A stretch of DNA of 64,000 nt from Porphyra umbilicalis (Eukaryota > Rhodophyta > Bangiophyceae > Bangiales > Bangiaceae). The translations under genes and the position numbers were made by a program. A model generated the notes under the pieces. That model made no database searches, was not told the DNA's origin, and worked only from the letters and a program-made list of their open reading frames with translations. The stretch lies in contig KV919046.1 in assembly GCA_002049455.2 (NCBI GenBank), positions 1 through 64,000 of the forward strand, read 5' to 3'. Below are positions 11,012-21,538 of this stretch, in pieces; positions within the stretch are counted from its first letter, which is position 1, and each line of letters opens with the position of its first letter.

Positions 11012-12463
11012 TCAGCGCGAGCGCCCGTGGCCGTACACGTCGTGCAACACGGCGACGACGTGGGCCCACGCCGCCACGTCCACCTCGTCCATCACGGCCA
11101 CGTCGGCCCAGACCAGCTGACCAAACGTCCACCCCAACACTTCACGCTCATCGTCGGCGGTGACGCCCGCCGCCGCCCACGCAGCGTCGCCGTGCTTTTT
11201 CGCCCCCCAGCGCCCTCCGTCCGCGGCCACCGCCACGCCCGCCGCCAACAGCCGCCCCCCCGTCGCCGCCGTGACCGTCAGCCCGTCCGTGCCCGCCACG
11301 ACGGCGCGGGCGGCGAGCGCCAAGCCCGCAAAAAACAGAAAAGGCGGCACGGCGTGCCCGCCGGCAAGCATCCGCCCAGCTACCGTCGGCAGCGAGGGTG
11401 GGGGGGACCGCCCGCTCCGGGCGTAAAACGCAAACAGCGAGGAAACAGCCCCAGGAGGGCGCTCCGCCCTGCCCACGCCGGGGGGGAGGGCATCGACCGC
11501 CGGCGGAGCGTTGGCCAGCACCCAGCGTGCGCTCCGGGCGACCCCGTCCTCCGTTGCCACCAACCGCGACAGCTGTGAACTCAACGAGGTCGTCACAACC
11601 GGTGCCGACATAGCCGCCGCTGGGGTCCGTTCCGCCGCCGCCACCTCGGTGACCGCCCGCATCTGCGCGACGACCCCCATCACCGACGCGCGGGCGTCGA
11701 CCACACGCCGGCACTCGCGCAAGGCGTGGTCCGCGTTGGCCCGCCAGCAATCCATCGCGTACGCTGCATGCCAAGAGCCGCCGCCGCCGTGGCGGGCCAC
11801 CGCGTCGCCCAGCCGATGGGCGGCTGCCGCCAACACGCCCGACACGATGGGGCCAACGTACGCGCCGGGCCACATGTGGAGCGGTCGCGCCCACCGCGCG
11901 AGCGTGTCCGCGTCAAACCCCGCCGCCGCGCACGCCGCTGCCACGGGGTCCCGCCCCCGTGTGCCCCCTGCCCCGGAAGGCGCCGTGAGCACCCACGACG
12001 CGGCGCGACGGGCGTCGCCCGCAACGCCACGCGCGGGCCCGCCCGATGGGCGCGACGGGCGGGAGCGCCCCGCGCGGTGCGCCGCGTCCGCCTGCGGCCG
12101 GCCGTCCACGGCCGCCGGCGTCGCCAACGTCACCGTGAGGGACGCGCGGGCGGGGGCGCGGACGCCGCTCGGGTGGTCGCGTGCCGCTCCGCGGGGCAGC
12201 GACGGCGGCGAGGGCACCGCCGCGACCGCCCGCGGCGCGCCCGCCGTCGACACTGTCGACGCAGCGGCAGGGGCCGTCAGCGGCGTCTGCACCGCTGCCG
12301 AGCGGCCCGCCTCGGGCGGCGTCGCCGCCGGCCAAACAGGCGCCGCACCACCCCGGGCCTCTGGCGCGCCCCCGTCGGCGGTCGCGCGGCGGCTCGGCGG
12401 CGGCTCGGCGGCGCCGCCCGTCTCGGCGTTGCCACTCGGCGGCGGCGACGGCGGCGCGCTCAT
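11012..12463 (-). CDS. Cyclin-like protein (P-type/PHO80-like fold) with long disordered N-terminus
   Basis: The ATG at 12463 (MSAPPSPPPSGN) gives 483 residues; the frame is open a little further upstream to a GTG. Residues 1 to about 170 are Pro/Ala/Arg-rich and look disordered. The C-terminal 140 residues read like a cyclin box: PPPSLPTVAGRMLAGG (helix 1 region), FLFFAGLALAARAV, LTVTAATGGRLLAAGVAVAA, then RWGAKKHGDAAWAAAGV and a DEREVLGWTFGQLVW helix. This is the order of PHO80/CYCP cyclins, where the matching segment is usually 'hRLLlts.mvAaK..DD..y.N..yAkvgGi'. Such cyclins bind Pho85/CDKA-type kinases and link nutrient status to division. The match is by eye and several consensus residues differ, so the family call is moderate. 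A middle segment (residues about 180-290) is structured-looking but unrecognised. Confidence 0.5.
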   Translation of the reverse strand: MSAPPSPPPSGNAETGGAAEPPPSRRATADGGAPEARGGAAPVWPAATPPEAGRSAAVQTPLTAPAAASTVSTAGAPRAVAAVPSPPSLPRGAARDHPSGVRAPARASLTVTLATPAAVDGRPQADAAHRAGRSRPSRPSGGPARGVAGDARRAASWVLTAPSGAGGTRGRDPVAAACAAAGFDADTLARWARPLHMWPGAYVGPIVSGVLAAAAHRLGDAVARHGGGGSWHAAYAMDCWRANADHALRECRRVVDARASVMGVVAQMRAVTEVAAAERTPAAAMSAPVVTTSLSSQLSRLVATEDGVARSARWVLANAPPAVDALPPGVGRAERPPGAVSSLFAFYARSGRSPPPSLPTVAGRMLAGGHAVPPFLFFAGLALAARAVVAGTDGLTVTAATGGRLLAAGVAVAADGGRWGAKKHGDAAWAAAGVTADDEREVLGWTFGQLVWADVAVMDEVDVAAWAHVVAVLHDVYGHGRSR

Positions 12464-15000
12464 CCCGTCGGCCGAGGGCGCCACCGCGACGGCGGGGGTC
12501 GGCAGCGGGGTTGCGTCGTCGAGGCGACAGGGCGCGCGGCGGCACCGCGCTCAGCGAGTGTGGCGGCGGGGGGGAAGGCACCGCGGTCGGGCGGCGGCAA
12601 GCAGGCGGTCCGAGGCGGAGGCCCGCCGCCCGCAGGCAGGCCAAGCGCGGCGGGCACACGCACCGCCGGGCGGGCGTTGCGCCCACCCCCCGCCGCGCAC
12701 CGCCGTGGGGGCACACCGGGAGGCGCAAAAATCAAACAGCTGCGCCACCGCCCCCCCCCCCCCCCCCCCCCCCCCCTCTGAACCCATGACGGGCGTCACT
12801 CTCACCCACCCACGCGCGTCGAGGCCGGGGGTGGTCGGGAGACGAGCCAGAGGCGACGGCGGAGCTCCAGCAGCCGCATCGTCGGCAAGGGGATCGGATC
12901 CCAAGGCGCCGTGCGGGAGGGGGCCCGAGCCGACGCGGCGGTCGGCGGCTGCGTCGCGCCGGCGCGCCGGCGGTTTGTCCAACGCCTCGCCGCCCGCGGC
13001 GGCGACCGCGGTGGCCCAGACGGTGATGGCCGGCGCCGCTCTCTGGGGGTAGCAGGCAGCACCAAACTGGGCGGCCCCCCGGCCCCCCCGCCGGGAGGGG
13101 GGGGGGCCGACACGAGGGCGCCCTGACGCATTCCATGACGCGATTGGGCGGTTGCGGCTCGTGCAAGGGCCACGGAAGCGGCGCGTCGGGGGACCACGCA
13201 GTCGCGGCGCACGCCACATCGACGACGCGCACCTCCCTGGCGCCCCCGTCGCGAGAGGTCGCCGTCCGTCCAAACAGTCCCCCCGCCGCCCACGCGCCCC
13301 GCCCGTCGCCCTCGCGTTGTGTTGCCGACCGCGCCAAACCGACGCGCGCACCGGCCGCCGGCCGACTCCTGGTCGGCACCTGCGCCGCCCTCGCGGTGGC
13401 CCGCCTTTGGTCCACTGGGCACCCGCCCTCGGCCGCCCAGTGGCATGGCGCAGCCGCGGGACGCCCGCCGGGCTGCGTGGGGGTGCCCGCCCGTCGCTGA
13501 TCGGCGTGTGGCCCCCGCGGCGCTGGCACCAGACGCTCGGCCGCGGGGGTGGCTGCGGCGGAGATTGGGCAGCGGTGCACGTGGCGCCGTGGCGCCGGTA
13601 CGGGCGTGGCGCGACCGCTTGACGGCGACGCGGACGGCCGCCCGTCGCCGGCGTCACCCGTGTGACGCCGCTCGATATTGGTGACGCTGACTTTTCACGA
13701 CGGCGTTGGCGATGACGGCGCCAGCGTTGGCGGCTGCGCTCACCCCCACGTGTCATCGTTGTTTCCCCCTTCCCGTTTCCTCGTTTGCACTTGCCCTGAG
13801 TGCGGCCCTCACCGCTTGCACCATTTTCCTCCGTCTCTTCCTCACCACGGCAACGTCCTCCGCTGCCACGGCGGCGCCATCCACGAGGATACCACCGTGG
13901 CCTCTGGCGCCCCGACGGTGGCGGTGCCGAGCTTGATCTCTTGATGCTCACCGTGGGCAGGACGGTAACGGGGCGGTCGGCCCCTTGGGTGCGTGTCAAG
14001 ACCGACCGCAGGGGGGGGTTGGCCCGCGGTCACCGCTCGCCAATCTCTTTGGTTCGCGCGCCGACGCGGTCGGCGCCGCCGCTGCCGCGGCGGCATTCCG
14101 AGGCAGCGGCGCCGTAGCCGCCTCTGCCGCCGCCGCTGCGTGAAAAGGCAACCATCCGGCACCCCCCCGGTGCTTGCCAGCATTGCGGAGCGGGCGGGTG
14201 AGTCGTCGGCAGCGACCGCGCCCGGGGGGGTGCCGGCCGCCAGCGTGTGGGTGCTGCATCCGCGGCGGCCGCAGCGCCGGTTGGTACCGCCGCCATGCGC
14301 TGCATGTCGCGCTGTGCGGCCGCCCGGTCGCTCGCACAGTAACCAGTGGGGTGCGTTTTGGGGGTTGTGACATCTAGGTTGGCCTGTGTGCGTCGGCGGG
14401 CGCGCGGCTTCCTGGACGGGAGCGGCGGTAATGGCGGTGATTGCGCACGCGTCGGTGGCGACAGCGGCCAGTGTGGTCGTGAAGGCCGGGTGGGCAGTGC
14501 GGGTCGCGTCGGCGGCGCAAGCGGTAGCTGCGGAGTGGCTGCACGCGTGTGCGACCCGGCCGCTCGGACTGCGGGGAACGGGTCTGGCAGAACCGTTGCT
14601 ATCGTTTTGGCCGTGCCAAACAGTGGAACTGATGGCGTCGCTCTGGGCGTCGAGCAACTGTCAAGGCTCGCCATGCCACCGTCGCCTACCCCCCAACCCC
14701 CGCTTTCGGCCGACTGCAGCAACCAGCAGGGTACACCCAACGTGTTATTGCCCTTCCGCTCAGAGGCAGCTGCCTCAACGTTGGGCGCGAGGCCACGCGC
14801 GGCCGTGCCCCGCCACCCTCCTCCGCACCCCGCAAGCATGAACCTAGCTGGCGGCGCCCGCATCGGCTCCGGCGGGGGTCGGAGGCTCAGATGGACGAGA
14901 GACGGGCGCCGCGTCACGCGAGCAACCACCGGCAGTGGTGACACGAGGGCACGTCATCCAAGACGCGCGTCAGCGCCGCGCACTTAACGAACAACACAAC
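12464..15000. other. Very GC-rich stretch without a recognisable gene
   Basis: Long open frames occur on both strands at once (for example 12551-13999 on -, 11511-13052 on +), as expected from GC content alone. One possible 3' exon on + after a CAG at about 14010 would encode a peptide containing PRSPLANLFGSRADAVG and end at TGA near 14145, but I could not build a gene around it. The 5' flank of the cyclin-like gene is included. Confidence 0.3.
12751..12776 (+). repeat. C homopolymer, 26 nt
   Basis: It is the longest single-base run in the window and lies about 290 bp upstream of the cyclin-like start (poly-G in its transcript direction). Confidence 0.95.
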
Positions 15001-15883
15001 AATATGTCTTCGCGAGCAAGGCCACGTTGACACCTTTGGCAGACTTGGTCTGAGATCCGAGCTAAATTCAACACTGAATGCCCATGAATTGTAGAAGGTG
15101 CCAGACGATTGAAGCTCGACTGTTTACACAGGGCAGCGCGGTCTCGCGGCACTTGCAACTCGTACAGCTAATGCCATAGCTGTAGTCGCCCATTGGTGCA
15201 TCTACCGCTTCTCCTACCAGCGCGTAGCTTCTGCCCGGTCCCATGATCACCCTCGCAGTGAACCAGTTAACGGCAAACCGTCCCCATGCGTCCCACCCAT
15301 TCCCAATCTCGGTGTTGTAAGCAGACGCCAGCACGAGTCCCTATCTCGTCGGTGCTCAACGGGCCACCGTATGCCCCTGTGACATTGGGTGGATGGCAGA
15401 TTTCCTGATACGAGGAAAAGCCTCCAGAACTCTTCAGCTTCCTGGCAAATTGGGAGATCCGCTCTCTTTTCGAATTTTTCCATTCCATAACCCAACAGGT
15501 GGACCAGTTGAGCGACCGGATCTGCAGTGTCGCGCGTGCGCTCACTTCTTGTCACTTCGTCAACCCAGAATCTTGTGCAACTTGTCAATAGGCGAGTGGC
15601 TGTTTGGCACTCAGATCGTTCTGTCAACCTCGTGCCTGGCGGAGAAGTGCCCTCACGCGGGTCTGGGTGGCGGGCACGAAATGTATGAAGCGGCAGTTCG
15701 CTGACGACTGACCAATTGCCATACATGGCTATTGACAAATACGGCGGAGTGTGGCGATGACACCACGGTCTACGAGTACATGTGTTCTCATTAGTCCACA
15801 TTCAGTGACGTTCTTTTTGACAGCACCGACTCAGGAGCTACGTCTGCCAATCGCGCTGTGCCTGATCGTCAGAACAGTGGACA

Positions 15884-15918
15884 CTTGAACGGGAGCCTGA
15901 ACGAGAGTCCCGTTCAAG
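15884..15918. repeat. Palindrome copy 1 (CTTGAACGGGA ... TCCCGTTCAAG)
   Basis: Perfect 11-bp arms at 15884-15894 and 15908-15918 surround a 13-nt spacer. It belongs to the family whose consensus is CCTGAACGGGA, 5 nt, TCCCGTTCAGG. Confidence 0.85.
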
Positions 15919-15923
15919 AAGCC

Positions 15924-15949
15924 CTTGAACGGGAGGTTTCCCGTCCAGG
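15924..15949. repeat. Palindrome copy 2 (imperfect)
   Basis: CTTGAACGGGA is followed after 4 nt by TCCCGTCCAGG, with mismatches near the outer ends of the arms. Confidence 0.75.
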
Positions 15950-15969
15950 CGTCTGTGCTGTAACAAAGG

Positions 15970-15996
15970 CCTGAACGGGAGGAGGTCCCGTTCAGG
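15970..15996. repeat. Palindrome copy 3 (perfect)
   Basis: CCTGAACGGGA (15970-15980), a 5-nt loop GGAGG, and TCCCGTTCAGG (15986-15996). Confidence 0.9.
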
Positions 15997-17379
15997 GCAG
16001 CTGTGCCAGGCCCTGAACCATCTCGTGGCTGATCCTGAGGGCATGCAAAACTGTCGCACTAATCCAAGCCAATGATATCTCTGTAATGGATCGCAAAGAC
16101 GTAAACTGTCCAGGTCGGGGTCCTGCACGGGCCTGGATGCCTCTTGCCTACGGCGATGGTGCACGTGAAAAAAAAAGTGGACGCCAAGGCGTGTTCTCGG
16201 CCCTGAGGTGCACGCGCGTGACCGCGGCCGCCGCTCCAGAACTTACCCTGAGTTGCTTTGTAAAGACGATCTATGGCGTGTACTTCGTGAGACGACGTAT
16301 GATGTCAAGCATATTTGAGAATGGCCGGCCAATCAAAGTGAGCTACTCCACACGTAGCCGTCGTGTGGGTCGGACGTCTCCATGGAATAACGAACATATC
16401 TGGTCGTTTGGAGACAGCTCAGAGTTACAGGCTAAAGCCTCCGATGATGCGATGATCTGACCCTCCACCACTGCGCCTCCTGCGAGCAAGATCACTGCAG
16501 TCGTCTTCCGAGAACGGAGCGCCCGTGTCGATCTCTCCCGGCTCTTGCTGTCGTGCACCAACGTCCTCCTCCCCAACTGGGCGCCCCCCTACCATGCTGG
16601 GTCTTTGAGCCAGTCTTCCAACAAGTATGTTGTGCACTATTTGTGGTTGGGTCCTCTCTTGTCTATCGTTCGTTTGTCTGTCATTGCGTGTCTTCCATCG
16701 AGGTCATTGCACCGGATGTTGCACTACCGTACAGGGAGTCCTCGTTCACTGCCATCTGTGGTGGCTCGCATCTGACTCGTGTCTACATGTGCTACCGTCC
16801 ATGCATGGTTTTTTCCTGCGTATCGTGTATGTCTCTCCCACTTCCTGAATGACTTTTCTCTCTTCCCCCTCCTCCCCACGTCCGTCCCCCGCTTCCTGCC
16901 CCTTATCTCGTACGTCCCCTGTTTGGTCCCGTCGTATCGTTGCTCTTGTTTCTTCGTCTTCCCCTCCTTCGATTTCTCGAGCTCTCGTTTGATGTGGGTT
17001 TGGATGGTACGGCATCTGTTGCGGTCTTCGTGCCTTAATCGCGGTACTACCTACCGACTGGCTCCCCCACTTGTGTTGCTGCCGCCGTTGGTACATGGTC
17101 AGCAATGATGGGTGCACCGTTTTGCTGTCCTCATGGCCGTAGTCCCAGCCGTAGTCCATCCAGAAATAAAACAGAGCAGCATCAACGAGCAGTGTGCATG
17201 GGCCGCCAGGAACCTGTCATCGTCTAGAGATTAGCGCAATAATAATCGACCTTGGTTAACAGGAGTATTGAGTGTCTATCTCGCGATCTCTTCACGTTCA
17301 ATCTTGGGATCAGGTCCGTACACCTGAACAACATTTGTACCTGGAGTTCCATTATTCAGGCGCCGTGCCGTATCAGGAG

Positions 17380-17406
17380 CCTGAACGGGATTTCCTCCCG
17401 TTCAGG
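17380..17406. repeat. Palindrome copy 4 (perfect)
   Basis: CCTGAACGGGA (17380-17390), a 5-nt loop TTTCC, and TCCCGTTCAGG (17396-17406). Same arms and spacing as copy 3, different loop. Confidence 0.9.
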
Positions 17407-18399
17407 ATGACCATTGTTCTGACGATCCTTGGCACGCTGCTCTGCGGTGCCGCAGCGTGGGTACGTCAGCCCCGACACCTAATTTAGATAGCCAGTCTGT
17501 TCCAAATGTTGACCATTCTGTCGACCTTCTCAGCACCACGCTTGTTCCACGACATACAATGCAAACATGTGGAAAGAGGAGAGCATCAGGAGTACGATGG
17601 TGATTTTCTTTTTCTCATTGCGTGTGTTAATAGTGATTTAAGACCAGAAGCAAAAGAACTGGTGTAATGGAACGCGTCTTCAATGTTGATCATCCGTCTC
17701 AGCCAATCAAGCTGTCGTGTACTTGACGTGGCGCGCCGCACGCAAATCAATTTGACGCATTGTGTGCCTTGCCCACGCTCTGGGGGGTGGGGGGGCCTGC
17801 AGGGCCTTCTGAAGCACCTCCTGGCGCGACCAAGAAATACAGGAAAAAGAGAATCAAAAAAGTATACGCACCGTCGCAACAGCGAAGAGAGCCAAGCCCG
17901 TTACCCAGCGCCACTGGGACGCCAACCAACAAGCACCTGGCCCAGACACACTGACTATGAACCACCATATCCCTCCGTCCCCCACTCACAAAAAATCGCC
18001 ATCCTCATCTCTCCCGCCCCCATTCTCCGTACTGAAAAGACAAGCCCAGTCGAGCACAAGAAAGGAAGAAAGAAAAGAAACAAGGAAACAGCAATGTGGA
18101 ACAACAGAGCAAAAGAAAGACGGTCAGAAGACGTCCCGCTGGAGGCAAGAAATCATGGCACGACCCTGCGCCACATGCGGCGGCGGGCGTCACACCCTCA
18201 TGTCCACTGCAAGCCACCCGAGCAACACATGATGCTCCAAGCAACCGCCCCCCCACCCTCTTACAAAGGGACGCCACCTCCCCCCCCACATCCTGCACCC
18301 CCGAAGGAAGTCAACAGCCAGACACAGGCATGGCCTAAAAAGGACCTCGTGTTTGGTCTGCTCATGCCGCGGAGGCAGCCAGAGCCTGGCACGGATTTT

Positions 18400-18425
18400 C
18401 CTGAACGGGAATTCCTCCCGTTCAG
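18400..18425. repeat. Palindrome copy 5
   Basis: CCTGAACGGGA (18400-18410), a 5-nt loop ATTCC, and TCCCGTTCAG (18416-18425). Further half-site-like CTCCCGTTC words follow to about 18510. Confidence 0.85.
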
Positions 18426-19198
18426 TCTCCCGTTCTCGAATGGAAGGGTGAACAGAATCGGCTCCCGTCCAGCTGGTCCGCGAACAGGACTCCCGCCCAG
18501 GCTCCCGTTCGGGACGTCGTTTTTCTGATGATGCCGGGCCGCCTCGAACCGCCAACGGGGTGACGTCCTCCAAAGCGTCTACCGAGACCTTCGCGGGCGC
18601 CCTCCCGGCGCTCGGTGCCGGCCCGGGCCGGCACCACATGTGACCCACCGGGCGGACGTGGCTGGCGAGGTCCGGGGTCTCCCACGCGACGGGGGCGTCA
18701 CGCGCGCGCCGGCCGCCGGTCGCGCACCAGTTGCGCGCGGCGCGGGCGCGCGGCCCTCCCCCGCGCCCCCTACCGCCCCGCGTCCAGAGCCCCTCTCCGC
18801 CGTCATCCATCCCGGCTGCCCGACCATCTGGGTGCCCGCGGCGGCCGATGCATGGATGCGCGGTGGGGTCTTTGCCGCTCGCTTGCGCGCTGCCGCGCCG
18901 CCATACGGGGCTTGATGCCGGCGGCGGCGGGGTGCTGTCGAGCCCCGTCGACCTGCCGCCGCCGCGAGCAACTGGGCGTGCCGGCCGACGCTGCCACCAG
19001 ACCTCGCCAGCCACCCCGCATCCGCACCAACGGCCGTCCGACTCTGTGCACGTAGAGACGGCGACCTGACGGCCGCCGTGCGTGCGGCGTCTGGCTACCG
19101 CCCCCGCTTCCTTGCCGCCGGCTCTTGTGACCGCCACTCCACGCCACGATGGCGTCCTCCCCCCCCCCGGCGGCCACGGCGTCGGCGTCCCCCCCGGC

Positions 19199-21538
19199 AT
19201 GGACGCTACGCACATGTCTCCCTACATGGCGCGCCTGCTCCGCCAGTACCATGACGCCATGTCGCCCGCGTCGCTCCCCCAACGGTGGGTGTCCGCGGCG
19301 ACGATCGGCGCCATGCCCGAACTCGACTTGATGCGGCGCTCCCACATGGGGTGGTCGTGGCTCCGCCCGGCGTCACCGCTTGCGCCCGCGCCGGCGGTTG
19401 GCGGGCGGAGCGGCGGCGGCGGCGGGGGGGCGCCGCGGGGGGCGGAGGGGGGGTCCTCCCTCGCCGTGCCCGTGTCGCCCGAGCAGCTGCACCTTTCAGT
19501 CACCCACACGCGCCTCGCCTGGTTTGCGTGTTGCCCGCCGCCGCTAGGGGGCGGGGGGGATTCGGGGCTGCCGCCGTCGCCGCTGCCGGTCCCGCAGCAT
19601 CGGCCGCCGCCACCACCGCCGCCGCCGACCGCTGCGCCAAAGGAACCATTCACCACGCCAGAGGCGCGGCTGGGGCAGTGTTCGGTTGAGCTACTGCAAG
19701 ACGACGGCAGCAGCGGCGGCGGGAGAGGCGGTGGGGGTCCACCCGCCGCTCCCCCCCCCCCTTCCCATTTGGACGACGCCGAGCAGGGGCCTATGGAGCT
19801 CGGCCCCGTCGTTGCGGCCTACTCGGAAATGATCATCCCTGTCACGTACGACGCCGACGCGGGCCTCCTTTGCTGCCTGCTGCTCCGGGACCCCAACTCG
19901 CACTTGTCCAGGGGACTCACGCCGGGCACCTTTTGCCCGACCATCTTCCGCGCCATTGTCGACGTGCGCACGGCAGAGATGCTCGCCATGAGCGCGTCGG
20001 AGGATGGCGCCCTGTCGGTCGTTGAGCACACGCCCAGGAACGGGACATCCCACTCTGAGTTTTTTGTCGCCCGCGCGCCGCCGCCGACGGTCAATGGCCT
20101 CGACGGTGACGAGGGTGGCGATGGCGGCAGAGGCAGTGGCGGCCGCGGAAGCAGCGGTGGCGGCGGTGGTGGTGATGGTGGTGGTAGCAGTTGTGGTGAT
20201 AGAGGTGCCGGCGGGAGCTGGGGAGGGGAGGATCTCGACGATGCGCTCGTCTCTCCCTTTGCCATGCTCTCCATCGCCGCGGCCCTCACGTCGTGCTCCG
20301 CGCCCGTGTCAACGGTAGAGAGTGCGGCGATCACCGCCACCGCCGCCATCTCATCGGCCGTCGCCGCCACGGTGGGGGTACCCAACAGCCTCGTCTCCAT
20401 CCTCGACAGCTTCACCGGCGTGTTTGGCGCGTCGGTCGCCCCACCGCCCGATGCGGTCGGCCACCCGGCCGGCGTTCCCGGCGCGCCGCCGGCAGGGCAC
20501 CCGCCCGGCCCCTCCAACACCCTTTGCGCGGTCATCCGAGACGGCTGGTCTGACCCGCATGTCGTCGCGACGATTCGCGCGCGTGCGCTGCGTATGCATC
20601 CGGTGCAGCCGTTGCGGCTACGTGTGGGCGCGGCGAGTGCCCCCCGGCGGGGTGCCGCAGCGGGGGGGGGGTTGCTTATCGCTGGTGCGGGGACCGCCGC
20701 GACGGCAGCGGGCGCGACGGCGGCGGGTGGTTGCGGTGGCGCGGCCTCGATGTCGGCCGGTGCGCGGTGGTCGCTCGACAGAGATGGGGAGGGGGGGGCA
20801 GGTCGGGTCGCCGCCGACGGAGCTGAGGGGGAGAGCGGCGGCTCCCGAATGCGTCGGCAGTCGCCGTGTCAACCTCGGGCGCGGGGAGGGGGACGGCCGA
20901 CCACCCGCCGGCCGGCGCCCGCGCTGGTGGCCCTCGCACCCGCACCGGCGGCGCTTCCACCCACGCCGCTGTCGCCGCACGCGCGCCCGCCCTCCCGGCG
21001 GCGCACCGACAGACCGAGCCGCGACGGTCTGTCGGCGGGGCCCGCCGTCACCGCCGCCGCCCCCGTCGCCGGCGACCATGCCGCCGCCTCTGGCGCCGCC
21101 GCCCCACCGACCACCGCCGCTGCTGCGCCCACCGTCGCCGCCACGGCTGGCGTTGCCGCCAGTGTGCCTGGCGCGGCGGCCGCCCCGCCCCCCCTCCAAA
21201 GGGCGCCGTCGCCCATGGCGCGCACGGGCCCGCGGAAACGCAACCTCCCCCGTCGCCGGGGCATCGACTTGGCCGAATTAGCCGACGAGCGGACGCGCGC
21301 GCGCATCCTCCGCAACCGCGAGGCGGCACGGGCGTCCAACTTGCGCAAGCAGGCGGCCGCGCGGGCGGCAGCGGCGGCGGCATCGGCGGCGGCGACGACG
21401 GCCACCGAAGAGGCCACCGACGCGGCGGCCGCCACCGACGTGGCCGTGGGAGTGGCGTCGCCCAGCAGTGGGAGCGGCAGTGGCTCGACGGCGGCATTGC
21501 CCGCCGCGCCACGATGCGGAAGGGGCGTGGAGCCATGA
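19199..21538 (+). CDS. bZIP-like protein with basic region but no leucine zipper
   Basis: The frame is open from a GTG at 19082; the first in-frame ATG is 19199 (MDATHMSPYMARLL), giving 779 residues, though an upstream exon is possible. Near residues 695-717 lies a bZIP-like basic region, RARILRNREAARASNLRKQ. The expected arginine eight residues after the key Asn is Asn here, and the following 40 residues are almost only Ala and Thr with no heptad leucines. Two other segments look folded: SPASLPQRWVSAATIGAMPE near the start and PVTYDADAGLLCCLLLRDP with the following GTFCPTIFRAIVDVRTAEM at about residues 215-265. The rest is Gly/Ala/Pro-rich. A nuclear DNA-binding role is plausible but not shown; dimerisation would need another surface. 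Confidence 0.55.
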   Translation: MDATHMSPYMARLLRQYHDAMSPASLPQRWVSAATIGAMPELDLMRRSHMGWSWLRPASPLAPAPAVGGRSGGGGGGAPRGAEGGSSLAVPVSPEQLHLSVTHTRLAWFACCPPPLGGGGDSGLPPSPLPVPQHRPPPPPPPPTAAPKEPFTTPEARLGQCSVELLQDDGSSGGGRGGGGPPAAPPPPSHLDDAEQGPMELGPVVAAYSEMIIPVTYDADAGLLCCLLLRDPNSHLSRGLTPGTFCPTIFRAIVDVRTAEMLAMSASEDGALSVVEHTPRNGTSHSEFFVARAPPPTVNGLDGDEGGDGGRGSGGRGSSGGGGGGDGGGSSCGDRGAGGSWGGEDLDDALVSPFAMLSIAAALTSCSAPVSTVESAAITATAAISSAVAATVGVPNSLVSILDSFTGVFGASVAPPPDAVGHPAGVPGAPPAGHPPGPSNTLCAVIRDGWSDPHVVATIRARALRMHPVQPLRLRVGAASAPRRGAAAGGGLLIAGAGTAATAAGATAAGGCGGAASMSAGARWSLDRDGEGGAGRVAADGAEGESGGSRMRRQSPCQPRARGGGRPTTRRPAPALVALAPAPAALPPTPLSPHARPPSRRRTDRPSRDGLSAGPAVTAAAPVAGDHAAASGAAAPPTTAAAAPTVAATAGVAASVPGAAAAPPPLQRAPSPMARTGPRKRNLPRRRGIDLAELADERTRARILRNREAARASNLRKQAAARAAAAAASAAATTATEEATDAAAATDVAVGVASPSSGSGSGSTAALPAAPRCGRGVEP

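Larger units (their letters stand above)
15001..19198. other. Gene-poor interval with a cluster of palindromes
   Basis: Composition is lower in GC than the flanks, with C/T-rich tracts (about 16850-17000) and no open frame with recognisable features. A 281-codon open frame at 17683-18528 has no homology I recognise and non-coding-like composition. The main structure is five copies of one inverted repeat, listed separately. The last 600 bp are GC-rich and probably belong to the promoter or upstream exon of the bZIP-like gene. Confidence 0.4.

Noticed and set aside
11511..13052. 513-codon plus-strand frame opposite the cyclin-like gene
   Set aside because: Its composition is a shadow of the minus-strand gene, which carries the only recognisable fold.
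12551..13999. 482-codon minus-strand frame upstream of the cyclin-like gene
   Set aside because: Arg/Pro/Gly-rich with no motif and crossing a 26-C run; likely non-coding or leader sequence.
15884..18425. CRISPR array from repeated palindromes
   Set aside because: The copies are irregularly spaced over 2.6 kb with no uniform spacers, in a eukaryotic genome.
17683..18528. 281-codon plus-strand frame
   Set aside because: Length is notable for a lower-GC region, but composition is random-like, there is no ATG near its start, and it contains palindrome copy 5.
18190..19215. 341-codon minus-strand frame
   Set aside because: It crosses a palindrome and low-complexity DNA and has no recognisable domain; it also overlaps the bZIP-like start on the other strand.
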